This document shows, piece after piece, positions 1-10,200 of a DNA stretch of 18,736 nucleotides (position 1 is the first letter of the stretch; the number at the start of each line of letters is the position of its first letter). The DNA lies in NCBI GenBank assembly GCA_028456385.1, contig JALNQF010000632.1, forward strand, positions 1-18,736, given 5' to 3'. The notes below the pieces were generated by a model. It saw nothing but the letters and a program-made list of their open reading frames with translations. It had not been told where the DNA came from and did not search any database. A program made the position numbers and the translations under genes. Source of the DNA: Ophiosphaerella korrae (taxonomy: Eukaryota > Ascomycota > Dothideomycetes > Pleosporales > Phaeosphaeriaceae).

Positions 1-110
1 TCAACTGACTATGGATTTGCCTCGGTTGAGATGGCGCCAAACCACAACAGGCATATTAACCGCTTTCAGCTGAAAAAAAAAATTCTCATCTCAACTAAAC
101 GAAAGTTCAT
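1..110. other. Unmutated flank left of the RIPed island
   Basis: This stretch has balanced composition with more than a dozen CA and TG dinucleotides, in contrast to almost everything to its right. CA/TG become nearly absent from about position 110 onward. No coding frame or known element is recognisable in so short a piece. It is best read as ordinary (non-repeat) genomic sequence, or as the end of a non-RIPed repeat, at the edge of an AT-rich block. Confidence 0.6.
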
Positions 111-738
111 AGTTAGATAAACTTTTCTCTAATAATAGATTAACTTAATAGCTTATTTATACTATACAACCTATTTAGTATTTAGTAACTAACTTCTACT
201 AATATTAACCTAAGTTTTAAAATTAGTAATAAGTTTGCTTTGCCTATATACCTAACTAGTAGTAATAATAGTAGTAGTAACTAGGTATAAATAAATAAAA
301 CGTTATCTAAACGTAATTTTAATATATTCTAGGATAATAGGATACTTTTTACTACTAGTAGTAGTTAAAGAGGCTTACTATAAGGATAACATACTACTAA
401 GCTAATCTAGACAAAAAGGAGCTAATAGCTAGTTAAGCTATTACAGTAGTATATAATATATATACTAGTTATTATTACTTAAAGTTCTTTAGACTTACTT
501 AGAACTTACTTAGGGTTGTACTAAGTTGTATATAGGGGAATATACTAGCTAATAGAGCTAGTAACGTAGTTTACAAGCAAGTAACGCGTATAAGTAAGTA
601 ACGTACCCTACTAACTTTACGCACCTATCTTATCTTAACTTATAATAGCTTAACGCTACGCTACTTAGTTAACTTTAGATAAAGTAGATATTTAGCTTAC
701 TATCTTATCTATTAAATTAAACTAGATTTAAGGTAATA
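111..738. other. RIPed anonymous sequence, no gene
   Basis: About 630 bases of TA-rich sequence with runs of tag/cta/tta triplets and almost no CA or TG. No protein family could be read in any frame after mentally restoring TAA/TAG to Gln/Trp. It is presumably a decayed repeat, because RIP acts on duplicated DNA. It ends at the left LTR terminus at 739. Locally triplet-like (agt)n runs occur near 259-281. Confidence 0.5.
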
Positions 739-1165
739 TGTTATAGATATAACAAGAGAAATCAAGATAAAACTAATTAGCCTTAACTTAAGCGCTAATA
801 AAGTATAGAGTAAGTAGGGTAATAAGCTTAATTAGAAAACTACCTATAACTAAGACACGTAATATAATCCCTTAATCTATAGAGTATATAGATAGGAATT
901 AATTATAGATTAATAGATTACTAATCTATTAATCTATAGTTACTAGGACTAGATATAAGTAATAGATTAATAGATTACTATAAGTATATAGGAAGTAGTA
1001 ATACGTATTATTAAGATAGTATTAGTAATTTAATTATTAACTACAAGCGATAATATATTAATATTATAAGATATCTTTCTATTATTTATAGCCTATTACA
1101 CGATTACTACTCGTACTTTAGCTATTAACTCTTAGTCTACTAATACTCTTCCTAGAGAAAAGGTT
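739..1165 (+). repeat. 5' LTR, left part
   Basis: Direct repeat of 6070-~6450. Shared landmarks include a TATA-rich segment (aagcttaattagaaaa, then aatataatcc and agtatatagata), a tract around 1060-1080, and the tract gttacttatagttaat at the right end. The copies differ mainly by C/T and G/A transitions plus one 57-bp length difference near 905-980. Similarity fades after about 1165, which is taken as the left edge of the pogo insertion. Confidence 0.6.
904..938. repeat. Perfect 35-bp palindrome inside the 5' LTR
   Basis: Two 17-base arms, tatagattaatagatta (904-920) and its exact reverse complement (922-938), flank a single central C at 921. The left arm sequence recurs as part of a 19-bp direct repeat at 905-923 and 962-980. 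The 3' LTR copy (near 6236-6254) has only one copy of the direct repeat and lacks the right palindrome arm. The 57 bp between repeats was therefore either duplicated here or deleted there. Confidence 0.85.
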
Positions 1166-1180
1166 ACTTATAGTTAATAC

Positions 1181-2784
1181 TAAGTAACCCTATTATATAA
1201 TAAGTTAGCTATAGTAGTCTTTTAAGTATCTAAAGTAACGCTATGTTACTAACGTACTAGTATCTCTACTTAACGTAATTACTAGCCTAAATTAAAGAGG
1301 CTTAGCTAGCTAGAAAAAGAAGTAATAATTAATTATATTCTTAATCTAGATTCTTATAGTTTTACTTAAACTCTAGCTACTATATATAAGATAGCTAATA
1401 AGCTACTCTTTTAGCGTAAAAGTAGCTTTATTAGTATTTACTAAGTATATAACTTTATTAAGTATATAAGTAGTTTTATAATATATTTTTATTACTTATA
1501 TAATAAGTAGTAAGCTTTATATAAAGACTTAACTACTATAAGTAGTTAGTTTAAGTAGGTATAGTATATAAAAGCTATATATAAGATAGCTAATAAAAAC
1601 GTTTATAACTTTAATAAAGCTAGCTTTATAATAAGTAAGATTATAACTTAGCTTATTATAATAGGGTTAGAGAAAAGAAGTAAGCTAAAGGCTATCTAGC
1701 TTAGTAATTATAAGTAGGTAATAGTAATTACTATAATTATATAATTAATAATACTAGCTAAGTAGTTTTACTATTCTTTATCTTTACTAGTAAGTCTTAC
1801 CTTTCTACTTAGTATAAGGAAGACTATATCTTATAAGACTAAGCTATTAGAATTAGTAAAAATAGCTAGATAATAGATAAGCTAGCTATTAACTAGCTTA
1901 AGTACTTTAATAAGTATATAAAGAACTAAGTAGTTAGTATATATTAGCTACTTATACTTAATAGTTATAAGAGCTACTACTCTCTTAAGTTTAATAAGAT
2001 TTATAAAGAAAATAATATCTATATACTTTATATACTAGCTTCTTTATTTTACTTACTTTAGCTTTTTAATATTAGCTACTTCTTTCTATTAAAGAAAGTA
2101 TATAGCTATTAGGTTAAGAGCTTAATATAAAACTATATTAATTATATTACTAAACTTAAATTCTTACTAGCTTTCTATATAGCTTTTAACTAGGCTTTTA
2201 TAAAAGTAAATATTTACTTAGCTTTTTAAGCTACTAGCTTTATTCTACTTTAACTAGAAGTAGATATTTTAAGACTTAATATCTAGCTCTATATACTTAC
2301 TCTAGCTACTCTAGCTTTACTAGAAGCTTTCTAAGTAGCTTATACACTAAGTAATCTATATAAACTAGAAGCTTAGTTAATACTTATATATAAGCGCGTA
2401 CACTAGTATAAGAGCTTATTACTAGTATTAATTATTAACGTAATTAATTAACTTAAAAAGAGAGCTTATATAATAATACTAGAAGCTAAGTTAATATATA
2501 ATTAGATTTCTAGTCTTAAAAGAGCTAATAAAGTAGCTAGTAAGTATAAATTATAAAAAAAGAAGTAGATTTAGAAAGAAGAAGTTTTAATAAAGAGATA
2601 AGAAGAGGATATAATTACTTAACTAGAAGCTAATTACTAGATTATTTATAAAGAGTATAAGAGTAAGTAGCGTTTAAGCTTAAGTTACTAGGCTTACGTA
2701 TACTATAAGAAGTATAAAGAGACTAGGTATAACTTATATATATATAAGAAAAATAAAGAAACTACTACTTAATTTATTATATAA
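1181..2784 (+). pseudogene. Pogo/Fot1-type transposase (DDE-1, CENP-B-like HTH), RIP-inactivated
   Basis: Reading TAA/TAG as former Gln/Trp gives a clear fungal pogo-type transposase. The CENPB-like helix-turn-helix region includes LEKEVIINYILNLDS (~1310-1355) and VYNFIK (~1446). The first catalytic block reads NFNKASF (~1609-1629), where the family has NFDETGF. The second reads LILNSYKSY (~1955), where the family has LILDGHESH. The conserved stretch NYINYITKLKFLLAF follows (~2130-2180), then a Lys-rich tail and a C-terminal zinc-knuckle-like segment whose Cys/His now read Tyr (~2692-2750). The family normally runs to about 500 residues, comparable to this. The protein is dead: catalytic Asp/Glu are converted to Asn/Lys by TG-to-TA changes, there are dozens of TAA/TAG stops, and the frame shifts by one base near 1865. 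The N-terminal start is not definable because it merges with LTR-like sequence. Confidence 0.85.
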
Positions 2785-3970
2785 ATATATACTCTCTACT
2801 CTATTATATTATTAAGTTATATACTTAAATAGGTACGTAAAGTTAGTAGAGTATATTACTTACTTATATATATTATTTACTTATAAACTACTTTAATACT
2901 AGTTACTTAGCTTAGTAGAGCTTATTAATAGTACTAAGTATATCCTAATAGCTCTTTACTCTAAACTCTTTATACTTACTAACTATAGTAAATATCTAAT
3001 ATATTCTTATAGTTTTTATATATCTTAAATACTTAGAAAATAAGCTAGTATATATTATTCTAATAATTAAAAAAAGTAATAGGAGCTTACTAGACTATAA
3101 GATAATCTTTAGCTATATAATTAAAGTATAAAGATATAGATTATATTTAGAATATATACTAAACGTATTCTAGTTCTAATATATAAAAGCCTCTTACTAT
3201 AAGAAAAACTAGATAGTCTCTCTATTCTTTAATAACTAACCTATAATATAATATAAGTATTAGTATTCAAAGATTAAGTACTATAAATATTTTAAGAATA
3301 ACTTTAAAACGTATTCTTATACTACTATTAATAATATTTATTAGGATATACTTAAAAGATTTAGATAGTAAAATAAAAGCTATTAGGTAAGTATAATAAT
3401 ATATTCTAATTATAATTCTAATATACTTATATTAATAATAGTAGTATATATATTAAAATTAATTAATAATTTAAGTTAAGGTTTTACTTCTACTATAAAG
3501 AGCTCTATAGTCTAATACTCTACTAGTAGTACTAAAGAGTAAAAATAGAAGATTACTTAAATATATTATAAATACGTTACTAATCTAATTAGCTACTTAT
3601 AAGAAAGAGGCTATATTTTATTATATATTAGAGCTAAGATTAGTATATATTAAATATAGAGAAGTAGTTTACTACTCTTATAAGTAATATAGTTAATATT
3701 AGTTACTTAAAATAGTTATTTAAGCTTAGATTAAGTAAAAAAGATTAACTAAAATAGTTATATATTATTATTAAGCCTATAATTATAAAGGCTATAAAAT
3801 ATAGTAAGTAAAATAAAATGTAATACTAATGTATTAATAATATATTTTAGATATTAATTACCTTTAAAGTATTAAAACTCTTATTAAGAAGTTTTATAAA
3901 GTTTATTACTATATAATAATACTTATAGACTTTAATAAAGTACTATACTTTATATAAATTATATTTAGAA

Positions 3971-3990
3971 TATATATATATATATATATA
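3971..3990. repeat. (TA)10 microsatellite
   Basis: Ten perfect TA units. In RIPed DNA this could derive from an ancestral (CA)n or (TG)n tract, since every CA and TG would become TA; that origin is inference. Confidence 0.9.
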
Positions 3991-4237
3991 CTTCTACTTC
4001 TAAATATTATTAGAAGAAAAGTAATTATAGAGATTAAAGTAATACTTTAACTTATACTTATACTAATTTTAATAAAATAAAAGTAAGAAGTAAAATAAGT
4101 TTATAATATATTTCTAATATAATATAGTATAATTTCTTAATTCTATATAATTAAAAGCGTATCTTACTTAGTAAAGCTAAAAGAGAGTAGTAAGTAAACT
4201 TACTAATATACTCTCTTAGCTATAAGATTTACTAGCT

Positions 4238-4275
4238 ACTAAGTAACTACTTTTTTTACTAAGTAGTTACCTAGT
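4238..4275. repeat. Hairpin with 15-bp arms and 8-base loop
   Basis: Arms actaagtaactactt (4238-4252) and its near reverse complement (4261-4275) match at 14 of 15 positions. The one mismatch is an A/G transition. The loop includes a T run. Function is unknown; it may be a relic of transposon ends or of a stem-loop in an ancestral transcript. Confidence 0.75.
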
Positions 4276-4374
4276 ATATATAGCTTTAATACTTCTTTCT
4301 TAGTTAGCTTTTAATCTACTATTTACTTCTTTTTTATCTATTAGTTACTATACTTTCTAGAGCTATTTTATATA

Positions 4375-4738
4375 AAGTCTACTTTATATAATAGTAAATT
4401 ATAGTAAAAAAATTTACTTCTTTAAGCTTCTTTACTACTTAGATCTTTACTAGTAGTTTATACTTATATTATAGTAGAGTATTATAAAGAAAAGAATAGT
4501 AAAAAGAGAGTAGGTAGTTACTAGAGAAATATAGGTACTAAGGGCTTATAAGGAGGTAAACTATTAAAGAGGAGAGGTAAGTAAGAGAGAGTATAGCTAA
4601 TAAGCCTTTAAGTTATAAGATATAATCTATAGAAGTATAAATAATATTTAGAAGTAGTTTAGCTAATAAAGTTTAAGTTCTCTAAGACTAATAAGCCTTT
4701 AGGCCCTAGATCTATATTAGGTATATAACCTTATAATA
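4375..4738 (+). repeat. 5' LTR, right part
   Basis: Strong direct repeat of 6567-6829, starting at about 4467. Shared landmarks are aaaaagagagtaggtagtta, agaggtaaactatta, ataatctatag-agtataaataa, and ggccctagatctatattagg just before the end ttataata. Weaker similarity seems to extend left to ~4375 (matching ~6508), with about 50 extra bases here. Differences between copies are mostly transitions. Confidence 0.65.
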
Positions 4739-6069
4739 ATATTAAGATATTATTAGATAGCTATATAAGAAGCTAACTTTTAATTAAGTATTAGCTATAA
4801 ATTATAAAACTAGTTTAGCTAGGAATTAGATCTTACTTTCTATATAATTATTAGGAAGTAGCTTCTTAGGTTTACTATTTAGTAGTTCTAGTTAAGGTTT
4901 ATAGCGTAATTTTACTAGTACTAGTACTAATAGTTTTAAATATAAAGTAATTATAAAATATACTAAGTATATTATAGAAGCTAGACTATAAAATTACTTT
5001 CTCTATATAGATTTTAGTATAAATCTACTATACTAAGTAGTTCTTACCTAAGTAATAGTACTTTAGATATTATATCTATCTCTTATATAAATTTAGATAT
5101 AAATTTACTTTTACTAGGTAGTAGCTTAAGTAGTAGAAATACTTCTTAATACGTATAAAAAGTAAATTTCTTTAACGTTATAGTAAAAAATAATTACTAG
5201 ACTTTATATAAATATTTATACCTTAAGCTTTTACTACTCTATTTACTATATAACTAATTCTTCTTTATACTAGTACTAATAGCGCTTAATATAATAAGAA
5301 TATAATAATATCTCTAAAGAAAATAAACTATAAATAGTTATCTTTCTAAGATAAAGTTTATAATATATACTTTAAATCTAGGTCTCTAGTTAAGTAAACC
5401 TAAGAAACTAAGCTACTTTTTACTCTAAAAGCTACTTAGAAGAAGTTTTTTATATACTAAAAAATAGAACTTTTAAATCTAACTAAAAATAAGCTATAAC
5501 TTAACTTTAGTAGCTTTATAAGAACGTAAGTATACTTAGCTATACTAAGAGCTTTTCTAGATACTTTTATAAGAGACTAGCTTATAGTTATTAGAGTTAC
5601 TTTTATTTATTATAACTTGTTATTTATAACGCTAGTCTTAAATAAATATAATAAGATAGTTATTTTTAATAATAATTTAGAAACTTACTTAAATAACTAT
5701 ATACTTTGTATTAGCTCTATAGATAATATACTACTTAATAACTTAGAAGTAGCTTTACTTACTACTAAATCGGGCTTTATACTATAGTTATAAGTTAATA
5801 AGTCTATTAATAAAAACTTACTTAAGTTAATAACTTTTTTTAATACTAAAACTCTATATAAAATAATTTTACTACTAAAAATTATTAAGCTATAATAGAA
5901 AGTACTTCTCTTTTCTAATTTTTTAATAAGAACTAATAATAAACTAAGTAATTACTTACTACTAAAGTTATATAAACTTATAAGATTTATTTTTTATCTT
6001 ATATAATTTATTAGCTCTATAGTATCTTATATATATAATACTTAAAATAATTTACTTTAAGTACTTAAT
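4739..6069 (+). pseudogene. Internal region of the short LTR element; possible gag-like relic
   Basis: No polymerase, protease or integrase motif is visible in these 1.3 kb. In one plus-strand frame, about 5463-5775, stops are nearly all TAA and reading them as Gln gives a long Gln- and Tyr-rich sequence. It includes SFSRYFYKRLAYSY, ASLKQIQQDSYF and FRNLLKQLYTLYQLYRQYTT. This would suit a helical gag-like capsid protein, but no diagnostic motif confirms it. Just after the 5' LTR, 4754-4771 could be a former start codon followed by Ala-Thr-Gln-Glu-Ala. The product is unidentified, and another reading cannot be excluded. Confidence 0.3.
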
Positions 6070-6829
6070 TATTATAGATATAATAAGATAAATCGAGATA
6101 GAACTAATTAGTTCTAACTTAAGTACTAATAAAGTATAAGACAAGTAAGGTAATAAGCTTAATTAGAAAATAACTTATAACTAGGATACGTAATATAATC
6201 CTTTAATCTATAAAGTATATAGATAGAAATTAATTATAGATTAATAGATTACTATAAGTATATAGATAGTAGTAATATATACCTTTAAGATAGTATTAGT
6301 AATTTAAATATTAACTACAAGTAGTAATATATTAATATTATAAAATATCTTTCTATTATTTAAAGTATATTATATAATTACTATATATACTTTAGTTATT
6401 AACTTTTAATTTACTAATACTTTCTAAAAAGTTACTTATAGTTAATTATAAGTAGCTTTATAATACCTTACTAATTTAGTTATTAAAAGAAGTAAAGTAT
6501 AAGTAGTATATAGTCTAACCTAATATAATAGTAGAAAGTATAACTAAGAAAAAAAGTAAAGTACTTCTATAGTAAAGTATTATAGAAAAAAGGAATAGTA
6601 AAAAGAGAGTAGGTAGTTACTAAAGAAATACAAGTACTAAGGGCTTTATAAAGAGGTAAACTATTAAGGAAGAGAGGTATAAGAAGGCTAATAGGCTCTT
6701 AGGTTATAGGATATAATCTATAGGAGTATAAATAACGTTTAGAACTAGTTTAGCTAATAAAGTTTAAGTTCCTTAAGACTAATAAGCTCTTAGGCCCTAG
6801 ATCTATATTAGGTATACAACCTTATAATA
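6070..6829 (+). repeat. 3' LTR (uninterrupted, ~760 bp)
   Basis: This copy carries both blocks of the split left LTR in order (6070-~6450 and ~6508-6829), joined without the pogo insertion. It begins tattatagatat, a RIPed form of TGTTATAGATAT at 739, and ends ccttataata. That matches an ancestral ...TATAACA end. It lacks the 57-bp palindrome/duplication present at 905-980. Confidence 0.6.
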
Positions 6830-7488
6830 AATAGCAACTAACGTAAAACTTAAACTTATAACCTTAGCCTTAGGAGCGCTAGCTTACGCACTATTACGCA
6901 AGGTATAAGAATAGGTATAGAAATAGGTATAGGAATAGGTATAGGAATAGGTATAGGAATAGGTATAAGAATAGGTACAGGAATAGGCATAAGAATAGGT
7001 ATAGGAATAGGTATAGGAATAGGTATAGAAATAGGTATAGGTATAGGAATAGGTATATATATAAAACTTAGGACAAGCTAACTTATTTTATATAGGAATA
7101 GGTATAGTATAAGTATAAGTATAAAAATAAGAATACGCTATAAATATATAGAGCCTAAAACTTAAGGAGCTATAGGTAGTATAAAAGGCTAGTAGTATAA
7201 CTAGCTAAAAACAAAGAAGCTAATAGGAAATATTAGAGAAGCTCCTAATAAGCTCTTAGGTACCTAATAAATAGCTAATAGAAGTATAGATAATAGGAAT
7301 ATTAAAATAGAAAAATAACTAGAAAGAAAATAGTAAAGATAGAAAAAGATAACAAGTAGTATAGTAAGAAAGAAATAGCCTAGTAGTAGTAAGTAGTATA
7401 CTACAATTATAGACAAATAATATATAAAGAGAGTAGTAAAGAAAAGAATATTATAAAGTAATCTTAAGCTATAAGATCTAACCTATTA
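6830..7488. other. Spacer with minisatellite; no gene recognised
   Basis: The segment starts with ~70 bases that keep a few CG and CA dinucleotides (around 6834-6900). A minisatellite follows, then about 430 bases of RIPed sequence leading into the Gypsy gag frame. The 5' LTR of the Gypsy element should lie in or left of this interval. Its boundaries could not be defined because the element's 3' LTR is outside the window. A short motif near 7244-7259 (taataagctcttaggt) resembles part of the right half of the LTR at 6781 but is too brief to call a third copy. Confidence 0.45.
6901..7056. repeat. 12-bp minisatellite, ~13 units (two alternating hexamers)
   Basis: Twenty-six hexamers follow one another, mostly alternating aggtat and aggaat, with variants aagaat, agaaat, aggtac and aggcat. 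The alternation breaks once near 7033-7044 (aggtat twice). The surviving c in aggtac and aggcat suggests an ancestral unit AGGCACAGGAAC in which each C precedes A, so RIP would yield the present unit. A short echo (ataggaataggtatag) lies near 7092-7107. Confidence 0.92.
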
Positions 7489-9870
7489 TCTAATAAAGAG
7501 ACTATACTAAAGCTATCTCTTTACTAGCTAAGAACTTTCTTATATAACTTTAGACTCTTAAACCTAATATATAAAGGACTATAAGATATACCTAAAAGAA
7601 TTAGTATACTAAGAATAGATAATAGCTCTACTATCTTAAATATACTCTAACTAATAATTAAAATATCTTTAGAAATATTTAGCTAGCTTGTAGTAGCTAT
7701 TAAAATAATAGTAGAATAAAATAGTAGAGTATATATTAGCAAATAAAACCTATTTATAGATAAGAAGTTTAAGTTTACTAGTACTAATATAATAGAGTTT
7801 CTAGATAGTATTAAAGAATAAGTAATCTTTTATAGATAGCTTATTAGAGACTAAATCTATAATATTATTACGTTTAGTAATAAGATAAGAAAAAATATTA
7901 TTAAATAAAGTATAACTAAGTTTATAGTAGTAGAGAAAGCTAAAGATTAGGTAAAGGTTAGAGAAGTAATAAAAAATAGATTCTAAGGGTCTAATAAAGT
8001 ATAATAAGAAGAGATAGAAGAAGTACTCTAAACCTAGCTATAGTAATACTTACTTATAGATAACCTCTCTCTCTAAAACTACTTTAATAACTTTAGCCCT
8101 TAGTTTATAAAATACTAAAGAGTAAGAATAATTATAGAGGCTATAAAGAGATACTACTTAGTAAAAGGACTTAATAAGTACTACTTATAAAAAGTCTTTA
8201 ATAAATACAACCTAAGTAATAAAAATATAGAAAACTTTAACTTTTAAATAATCTAGAAATACCTTAACTATCTAGTATAGAGAGATCTATAAGTAAAACG
8301 TTTTAACCTAGCCTTTAAAGAAACTATAAGCGTACTAAAGCTTATAAGCTATAAGAAATAACTATATATAATAACTAAAGGAATATTTAGGCCTCTTAAT
8401 ATAAAGCCTATACCTAACTCTTATAACTAGACTTAAGGATAGAAGAGAGTCTAAATACCTCTAGGAATAGAAGTTACGTAATTAGAAGTTAATAATCTTA
8501 TAGAATACTTTAAAATAATAAAACTCTAAGTAATTACCTTTATAGCTATAAATAACCTAAACGCTAGAGCCTAAGAGCTTATTTAGCTACTAGAAGTATA
8601 CTTAGTTATAGAAAGATAAATTAAAGTAGATAAGTATCTATAGACCCCTTAGGCTATAGTAAACCTATAGTTAGTAATACCTTTTATAATAGGGCTATAA
8701 TTTTAAAAGAACCTTTTACTACTATTTTAGAATAGTATAGGACCTTAGTATTAGAATAACGTAGTAGGTATAAGTTTAGACTTTTATAGTTATATTAAGT
8801 ATAGAGACCTAAACTACTACGTTAATAACTATAAAGAAAGAAAAGCTTTAATACTTAATAGATAGATTTAGTTTAATCTAGAAACTAGAAGATACTAATA
8901 GAGTATAGAGCTAACTTACTAAAGGTTTATTAAATAGATTAGAGTAAGAAGTAACTAAAATACTATAATAATCTAGTATATCTAGTAGAGAATGCAAGAC
9001 CTAAAGTATAGAGAAATAGACCTTTAGGTAATACTAAACCTTATAGTATAATAGCTAGTATAGCCTTAGATAATAGTAGTAATAAACTTACTTAGGAGTG
9101 TAATAGATAATTTAGAAGAAGATAGAATAGTAAGTATAAAAGAATATAATAGATTCTAGATATAGTAACTAAAAATAAAAGAAGATCTAGTAAAAGAAGA
9201 TATTACTAAAACTATATATATCGCTATAGTAGGGTTTAGGACCTAAAAGCCTTTAGTACCTATTCTAGCTATACAAAATAAATATAAAAAAAAAGCTAAA
9301 TTTCTTAAATCTAAGTAAACCTAATTTAATAATATAGAAATAGAAATAGATCTAGAATAACTTCTTAAAAAAATAAATAAATAAAAGAACTACGTAAAGA
9401 AGCTTAAGTAGAGTAATACTTTAGAATTAAATACTAAAGAAGTAATATAAAAAGTTATAGAAGCGCTAGTATCTCTATCTATATAAATACTCCTAGCTAA
9501 TATACTAGACTTTCTTAAAAAGCTTATAAAGCCTACTTTTATAGTAGATAAGTTAGAGGAATTTATAAATATAAGAGTAATAGTAAGTATAACTAAAGAC
9601 TTAGAAGAAACGCTTTAGAGCCTTAAGAGACTACTAGTAGCTCTATTCTAGAATAGCCTTTACTTATACGTAATAAATACTAATATTCCTAACTAAGTAA
9701 TAGTAAAAGCTATAAATAGGAAAATCGTTAGATATAAAGCTTATAAACTCTTAGGCTCTACTAAGGTACCTCTTATTATACCTATATACTCTACTAGTCT
9801 TATAGCTAATATAAATATAGTAAGAGAGCGCCTAGAATATAACTAACTTAGTAGGATTAAAAGACTTAGA
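7489..9870 (+). pseudogene. Gypsy gag relic with capsid region and zinc knuckle
   Basis: The frame passes through the segment KFKFTSTNIIEFLDSI at about 7762-7809, which resembles the conserved start of fungal Gypsy capsids (KFSG...EFLE). It continues through a capsid-like helical region to ~8300. At 8779-8850 it reads DFYSYIKYRDLNYYVNNYKERKAL. This fits a CCHC nucleic-acid-binding knuckle followed by the usual ERKALI-like sequence, with every Cys (and the His) now Tyr, as expected if TGC/TGT/CAC became TAC/TAT. The section from ~8900 to 9870 is a low-complexity, Lys/Glu-rich spacer before the protease. The start codon is not identifiable. Many TAA/TAG stops make this non-functional. Confidence 0.7.
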
Positions 9871-10200
9871 AAAGAATACCTAAAAGTAATAATCTAGGTC
9901 TATAGGACTAGACTACTAGCCTTACTTAACTTAGGAGTAGAACTTAATATAATCTACTTTAAAATAGCTCTAGCTACTAGCTTAAGTATAACTTCTATAC
10001 CTAAAGAAATAGCTAGAGTATAGCTAGTTACTACAAATAGAGTAAAGGAGTCCTTTAAAGGAATTATATAGGGCGTACTAGTTATAATTAGAAGTATTAA
10101 AGTTTAGTCTAACTTCTTTATAATAAGAGGTCTCCCTTACTTAATAATCTTTAGGAACCTATTTATAATAGATTGTTAATACTTTTTTAAATAAGAAGAT
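9871..10200 (+). pseudogene. Gypsy aspartic protease relic
   Basis: The retroviral-type protease active site is visible at 9916-9957 as LALLNLGVELNIIY, where the family has a LLDSGAEIN-like motif. Asp to Asn, Ser to Leu and Ala to Val are each single CA-to-TA or TG-to-TA changes, so RIP removed the catalytic residue. Downstream ESFKGIIQGVLVIIR and FFIIRGLPYLIIFRNLF (~10048-10170, Gln restored) match the usual flap and the C-terminal LG(R/N) region of Gypsy proteases. It is in the same reading frame as gag upstream. Confidence 0.75.

Larger units (their letters stand above)
1166..4374 (+). mobile_element. Pogo/Fot1-type DNA transposon inserted in the LTR (ends unresolved)
   Basis: The block separating the two halves of the 5' LTR contains a pogo-superfamily transposase relic in its left half. 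The boundaries are estimates, set where similarity to the uninterrupted 3' LTR stops on the left (~1165) and resumes on the right (between about 4375 and 4467). No terminal inverted repeats were recognised at these points, and the 1.6 kb after the transposase is unexplained. The insertion could therefore be a compound one. Confidence 0.45.
2785..4374. other. RIPed stretch with no recognisable gene
   Basis: About 1.6 kb between the pogo transposase relic and the right half of the split LTR. It is among the most TA-rich parts of the window. It holds a (TA)10 tract and a 15-bp-arm hairpin (listed separately). On the minus strand one frame from ~4340 down to ~2900 has fairly few stops, but no motif of a known family could be found in it. 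Candidates are the 3' part of the pogo element or a second nested element. Confidence 0.4.
739..6829 (+). mobile_element. Short LTR retrotransposon with a pogo insertion in its 5' LTR
   Basis: Two blocks in the left half (739-~1165 and ~4375-4738) recur in the same order and orientation, almost adjacent, at 6070-~6450 and ~6508-6829. The simplest reading is one ~760-bp LTR, intact on the right and split by an insertion on the left. LTR ends are TGTTATA at 739 (RIPed to tattata at 6070) and TATAACA, now ttataata, at 4731-4738 and 6822-6829. This gives short inverted termini with TG...CA ends. The outer flanks share AATA (735-738 and 6830-6833), a weak possible target duplication. The internal region (4739-6069) is only ~1.3 kb, too short for pol, so the element was probably non-autonomous. 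No convincing primer-binding site or polypurine tract was seen, so LTR identity is inferred from the repeats and termini. Orientation is tentative. Confidence 0.55.

Noticed and set aside
4238..4275. Intrinsic transcription terminator
   Set aside because: The hairpin is AT-rich, not followed by a suitable U tract, and the setting is a eukaryotic repeat where such terminators do not apply.
2900..4340. A minus-strand protein-coding relic
   Set aside because: One frame has fairly few stops, but minus-strand frames in TA-rich RIPed DNA can look open by chance and no family motif was found.
735..6833. AATA as a proven target-site duplication of the short LTR element
   Set aside because: Four AT-only bases in such sequence match easily by chance. 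It is kept only as weak support in the element entry.
6901..7056. CRISPR-like array
   Set aside because: Units are contiguous 6/12-bp repeats without spacers, so it is a minisatellite.
7238..7270. A third copy of the right half of the LTR
   Set aside because: Only about 16 bases resemble 6780-6795, and the surrounding sequence does not align.
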